This document shows positions 3,579 to 6,694 of a stretch of 6,694 bases of DNA, piece after piece. The position numbers were made by a program, and so were the translations under genes. Source of the DNA: Desulfuromonadales bacterium (lineage in GTDB: Bacteria > Desulfobacterota > Desulfuromonadia > Desulfuromonadales > BM103); contig JAUWTX010000116.1 of NCBI GenBank assembly GCA_030614505.1, positions 1-6,694 of the forward strand, written 5' to 3'. The notes beneath the pieces are model-generated. The model saw only the letters and a program-made list of their open reading frames with translations. It was not told the DNA's origin and ran no database searches. Position 1 is the first letter of the stretch, and every line of letters begins with the position of its first letter.

Positions 3579-6010
3579 CAAAAGTCGCCTTGGCCGGCCA
3601 GCCCAACTGCGGAAAATCGACTATTTTCAATATGCTGAGCGGCGTAAATCAGCATGTTGCGAATTACCCGGGGGTCACAGTTGATAAGAAATCTACAACG
3701 ATTAAATTTCAGGGCGAACGCTTTGAGATCGTCGATCTGCCGGGCACCTATTCCTTCAGCACGTATTCGCTGGAAGAGAGAGTTGCCAAGACCTTTCTGC
3801 TCGATGAAGACACGGATGTCATTGTCAACATTGTTGATGCTTCCAGCCTGCGCCGCAGCCTGTATCTTACTTTTCAGCTATTAGAACTTGGCAAGCCGAT
3901 AGTTCTGGTTCTCAACATGATGGATGTAGCCCGGCGTAGAGAACTGGAGATTGATATAGATAAGCTGTCGGAGATGCTGAATCTCCAGATTGTAGAGGCT
4001 GTCGGGACAAAAAAGCATGGGAAAAAAGAGATGCTGGAGGCGATCTCCCGAGCGAGCCGGGAAACAATCACGGAACCTTTCAAGATCAACTACAACGAAT
4101 TCGAAAGTTATATTGCCGACATCGAGGAAATGATCGGCCTTGAATCGACAATTTCCAGACGCTGGCTGGCCATCAAGGCCCTGGAGGCCGACAGAGTCAT
4201 TCTGGATAAAGTGGGAATCAACAAAGAGATCATCAAGGATATGACCAGCAGCATTCATGCGAAGTATGATCTCGATGTAGATCAGACCTTTGCCCGCTTG
4301 CGTTATGACAGTGCAGACATTGTCTATCACAAATGCGTTAAAGAAAAGAACAAGAATGCCGATACGCTGACGTCTAAACTTGACAGGATTGTTCTCAATA
4401 AATGGCTGGCATTCCCCATACTGGGGGTTGTTATCTATTTGATTTACCAGCTATCAATTGTCTGGGGTTATAAAGCCACAAATTATACCTGGCCGTTTCT
4501 GGCCGCATTTAAGAATTGGCTTGTCGCAATCCTGCCCGCCGCAAAATTTATCGATGTTCCCCTCATAACGGATTTCGGGATCTGGATGACTAACAGTGCG
4601 ATAGCGCTGCTGAACTATATTCCGATTTTTTTCATCCTGTTTGCCCTGATTGCCATTCTCGAAGATGTCGGTTATATGCCCAGAATGGCGTTTATCCTCG
4701 ATCGGGTTTTTAGAAAGTTCGGTCTGCATGGTCAATCAACTCTGCCCCTGGTTCTTGGCGGCGCCTTTGTCGGCGGCTGTGCCGTCCCCGGGATTATGGC
4801 AACCAAGGGGATTGCGGATGAGCGTGCCCGGCTGGCCACCATTCTGACTGTCCCCTACATGAACTGTCTGGCCAAAGTTCCCTTTTACACCCTGTTGCTT
4901 GGTGCTTTTTTCAAAGAAGATATGGCCATAATGATGTTTTTCATCTCCACGGTCACACTGCTCATCGCACTGATTGTAGCACGCTTGCTGACTTCTACGG
5001 TATTGAGCAACCGGGAAACCGCCCCCTTTATCATGGAATTGCCACCTTATCATTTGCCGATCGTCAGAAGCGTTCTGCTCAGGGCAGTTCAGCGAGTCTG
5101 GCTCTATATCAAGAAGGTTATGACCATCGTTCTCGCCGTGGCTGTTGTTTTGTTTGTTCTGCTTCAGTATCCAGGGGTTTCCACGGAGAAAATGGCTGAA
5201 TTTACTCAGCAGAGGGACAAGGCACTGAACGCATTCGATATACAGGTGCAAAAGACAAAATACTATCAACTCATCGATGAAGCATCCGAGGTGTCTCAGC
5301 TTGTCAATCTGTACGACAGCTACAAGGCAAGACGCATGCTGACCAAGACGAAGGGCGCTGTAGTTTCTCTGGATGATGCGTTTCTGGCAAAGAACCCGGA
5401 ACTTTTCCCTCTGGTTCGCCCGACGGACAAGGGTGCAAAAAAGATCAATAAAGCGATCCGCAAGTTGTCCAAAGTCAACAAGAAACTAAAGATCGAAATG
5501 AAGAATGAGAAAATCACCAATTCGTTTCTCGGCATGTTCGGACGTGCCCTGGAACCGGTAACGCAGTATGCAGGGTTTGACTGGCGGGTCAACGTTGCTT
5601 TTTTGAGTTCCTTTGCTGCTCGAGAAAGCGCCGTAGCAACATTAGGGTCGCTTTACGAGAAAGGGAAATCGAACTTGAGCCCGGAAGAATCGATTGCACA
5701 GGATGGTGCCTACACCCCGATTCATGCAGTTTCAATGCTGCTGTTCATGATTCTGACACCGCCCTGTATAGCCACCATGGTCGTGGTTAAACTGCAGTCC
5801 AACTCCTACAGGTGGATGCTGTTTGCTACCTTCTTCCCGATCACCCTGGGAATTATTCTGTCAGCTCTTTTCTTTTTCCTTGCTCTGCAATTCAGTTGGA
5901 GCGGCATCGAAATGATGCGGAATTTTTATATCAGTGTCGTCCTGCTGACGCTCATTCTGGCACTGTTCAAAACCAAACAATCCGGCTGGCAAGTCGGAAA
6001 ATCACAATGA
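3575..6010 (+). CDS. feoB: Ferrous iron transport protein B, divergent form with extra loop
   Basis: 811 residues; FeoB is the inner-membrane Fe(II) permease with an N-terminal GTPase. The ATG at 3575, overlapping the feoA stop, puts the G1 loop GQPNCGKST at residues 8-16 as usual. G2 is T35 in NYPGVTV, G3 is DLPG at 54-57, G4 is NMMD at 115-118, and G5 near 141-146 (VEAVGT) is less canonical. A helical linker follows to about 270; membrane segments start near N275. Gate regions are present but altered: GGCAVPG at 400-406, where most FeoBs have GCNVPA, and PYMNCLAKVPFY from 427 in place of PFMSCxARLP-Y. Residues about 533-648 form a lysine-rich polar stretch of about 115 residues between membrane segments, longer than I expect for the family. 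GRALEPV (656-662), FAARESAVATLG (680-691; usually FxAKEVVVGTL) and LTPPCIAT then resume the conserved C-terminal core. The frame is intact. Iron is the likely substrate, but the gate changes leave room for another divalent metal. Confidence 0.95.
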   Translation: MTKVALAGQPNCGKSTIFNMLSGVNQHVANYPGVTVDKKSTTIKFQGERFEIVDLPGTYSFSTYSLEERVAKTFLLDEDTDVIVNIVDASSLRRSLYLTFQLLELGKPIVLVLNMMDVARRRELEIDIDKLSEMLNLQIVEAVGTKKHGKKEMLEAISRASRETITEPFKINYNEFESYIADIEEMIGLESTISRRWLAIKALEADRVILDKVGINKEIIKDMTSSIHAKYDLDVDQTFARLRYDSADIVYHKCVKEKNKNADTLTSKLDRIVLNKWLAFPILGVVIYLIYQLSIVWGYKATNYTWPFLAAFKNWLVAILPAAKFIDVPLITDFGIWMTNSAIALLNYIPIFFILFALIAILEDVGYMPRMAFILDRVFRKFGLHGQSTLPLVLGGAFVGGCAVPGIMATKGIADERARLATILTVPYMNCLAKVPFYTLLLGAFFKEDMAIMMFFISTVTLLIALIVARLLTSTVLSNRETAPFIMELPPYHLPIVRSVLLRAVQRVWLYIKKVMTIVLAVAVVLFVLLQYPGVSTEKMAEFTQQRDKALNAFDIQVQKTKYYQLIDEASEVSQLVNLYDSYKARRMLTKTKGAVVSLDDAFLAKNPELFPLVRPTDKGAKKINKAIRKLSKVNKKLKIEMKNEKITNSFLGMFGRALEPVTQYAGFDWRVNVAFLSSFAARESAVATLGSLYEKGKSNLSPEESIAQDGAYTPIHAVSMLLFMILTPPCIATMVVVKLQSNSYRWMLFATFFPITLGIILSALFFFLALQFSWSGIEMMRNFYISVVLLTLILALFKTKQSGWQVGKSQ

Positions 6011-6024
6011 AGGGATATAAGATG
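6011..6024 (+). promoter_or_regulatory. Ribosome binding site deciding the start of the small exported protein
   Basis: AGGGA (6011-6015) lies six bases before ATG 6022. An in-frame ATG at 6007 overlaps the feoB stop (ATGA) but has a poorer site, so 6022 is preferred. Use of 6007 would add only five residues (MKGYK) to the signal peptide. Confidence 0.6.
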
Positions 6025-6333
6025 CAAAAAATCTCCGTACTTATAACAATTCTCCTGATGTTTTCATTATCAACAGCCTGTGCCCATACCGCCCTGATGT
6101 CATGCTTTGATGAAGGGGACGGAACCATCACCTGCGAAGGGGGGTTCAGTGACGGCAGCAGCGCCAGCGGCGTTGAATTCCGCGTTGAGCAAAAAGGCAA
6201 GGTCATTATGAAGACTAAAATGAATGAATACAGCGAGGTGAACTTCAAAAAACCTGAAGGCGACTACCAGGCTGTTTTCAATGCCGGTGAAGGGCATACC
6301 GTCTATGTCGATGGGAAGGATATTGTGGAATGA
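6022..6333 (+). CDS. Small exported protein of unknown function in the feo operon
   Basis: 103 residues from ATG 6022. Residues 1-21 are a signal peptide: one lysine near the start, a hydrophobic core (ISVLITILLMFSL), and an AxA-type cleavage site at ACA-H, leaving H22 as first mature residue. C20 could instead be read as a lipoprotein cysteine, but STAC is a poor lipobox. The mature part has C28 and C38 flanking a FDEGDGTIT turn, then GGFSDGSSASG, two or three beta-strand-like stretches, and AGEGHTVYVDG near the end. The GDGTITCEGGFSDGS block recalls, from memory, small beta-sandwich proteins found beside DUF4198/COG5266 metal-transport components; this is not certain. The gene follows feoB by 11 bp and precedes the DUF4198 gene by 53 bp, so a periplasmic role in metal acquisition is plausible. 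C28 and C38 might form a disulfide or bind metal. Confidence 0.8.
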   Translation: MQKISVLITILLMFSLSTACAHTALMSCFDEGDGTITCEGGFSDGSSASGVEFRVEQKGKVIMKTKMNEYSEVNFKKPEGDYQAVFNAGEGHTVYVDGKDIVE

Positions 6334-6370
6334 TCCGCAATCCGTTCTGAATAACAACAATATATTGATA

Positions 6371-6389
6371 AAAGGAGATGAAAAAAATG
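6371..6389 (+). promoter_or_regulatory. Ribosome binding site deciding the start of the DUF4198 gene
   Basis: AAAGGAG (6371-6377) directly abuts an ATG at 6378, too close for efficient initiation, and lies nine bases before the in-frame ATG at 6387. The second ATG is preferred. The choice changes only three residues (MKK) at the start of the signal peptide. Confidence 0.7.
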
Positions 6390-6694
6390 AAGAGGTTTTA
6401 TTTGGCTGTCGCCATGTCTCTACTGTTGTGCACCGGTGCTTTCGCACATTTTCAGATGCTCTACACGCCGGAATCGGCCCTGGAAAAAGGGACAACGATT
6501 GAGCTGAGAGAAGTTTTTACCCATCCGTTCGCCGATGAACACACCATGGATATGGGTAAGCAACATGACAGCAAAACCCTTGCTCCAGTTGAAGCTTTCT
6601 ATGTCATCAATAAGGATCGGAAAAAAGATCTGCTCAACACCCTGAAGAACATTACCTGGGCAGGCAGCCATAACTCTGCCGCCGCCTACAAGTC
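6387..6694 (+). CDS. DUF4198 (COG5266-like) periplasmic protein, N-terminal part, cut by window end
   Basis: 102 residues are visible with no stop; the frame runs off the right edge. Residues 1-20 are a signal peptide (KR, hydrophobic AVAMSLLLC, cleavage after AFA), leaving a mature N-terminus of HFQMLYTPE. The combination HFQML, an elongated beta-rich region with EVFTHPFADEHTMDMGK, and a later FYVINKDRKKDLLNTLK is typical of the DUF4198 family, which COG5266 describes as a periplasmic component of cobalt/nickel-type transport. The several His and Met residues (THPF, EHTMDMG, KQHD) would suit soft or borderline metal binding; this is inference. It is the fourth gene of the feo operon, 53 bp after the small exported protein, with a strong AAAGGAG site. 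Placement beside feoB suggests it serves divalent metal, probably Fe(II), handling outside the inner membrane. Family confidence is good, function uncertain. Confidence 0.85.
   Translation, partial: MKRFYLAVAMSLLLCTGAFAHFQMLYTPESALEKGTTIELREVFTHPFADEHTMDMGKQHDSKTLAPVEAFYVINKDRKKDLLNTLKNITWAGSHNSAAAYK

Noticed and set aside
4736..5269. Open frame of 177 codons opposite feoB
   Set aside because: It lies within the conserved membrane core of FeoB; the product is His/Gln-rich, as expected from the complement of hydrophobic codons.
5812..6006. N-terminal extension of the small exported protein into feoB
   Set aside because: The extra residues only read feoB out of frame; the signal peptide and ribosome site set the start at 6022 or possibly 6007.

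Overview
The window most resembles the chromosome of an anaerobic or metal-metabolising deltaproteobacterium of the Desulfuromonadota (Geobacter/Desulfuromonas type). This rests on an AcnA-type aconitase, an extended Feo iron-uptake operon followed by a DUF4198 (COG5266-like) protein, and a CRP/FNR-family site upstream of it. The placement is inference from gene content only; no RNA marker is present.

Layout. (1) Bases 2-1243, plus strand: the 3' portion of acnA, cut by the left edge. (2) Bases 1259-2680, minus strand, converging on acnA with only 15 bp between the stops: reading 5' to 3' on the minus strand, a C-terminal fragment of an alpha/beta-hydrolase of the haloacetate dehalogenase type, a SAM-dependent methyltransferase with a PCCH motif, and a single-domain CheY-like response regulator. 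Spacing is 30 bp and then 12 bp, so they are probably co-transcribed. (3) Bases 2681-3329: no intact gene. This AT-richer stretch holds a strong hairpin terminator, a probable 3' remnant of an outer-membrane beta-barrel gene on the minus strand, and the regulatory region of the Feo operon. (4) Bases 3330-6694, plus strand: feoA, feoB, a small secreted protein and a DUF4198 protein cut by the right edge. The first junction is an ATGA overlap and the others are 11 and 53 bp.

How the genes work together. Region 4 looks like a ferrous-metal acquisition operon. FeoB is the GTPase-linked inner-membrane Fe(II) permease and FeoA its small cytosolic partner. The two downstream products are exported and belong to, or resemble, families linked to periplasmic handling of divalent metals. 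Upstream of feoA a perfect 16-bp palindrome of CRP/FNR type lies exactly where a class II activator would sit relative to a -10-like hexamer, suggesting control by a CRP/FNR-superfamily regulator (redox, nitrosative or energy signal). No convincing Fur box was found.

Most notable: FeoB departs from the usual family in its gate motifs and carries about 115 polar residues between membrane segments; both exported proteins would have histidine as first mature residue if cut at the AxA site; and the 2.35-3.05 kb zone carries two truncated genes around a terminator, which looks like an old deletion or rearrangement scar. No tRNA, rRNA, CRISPR array, transposase or attachment site was recognised.
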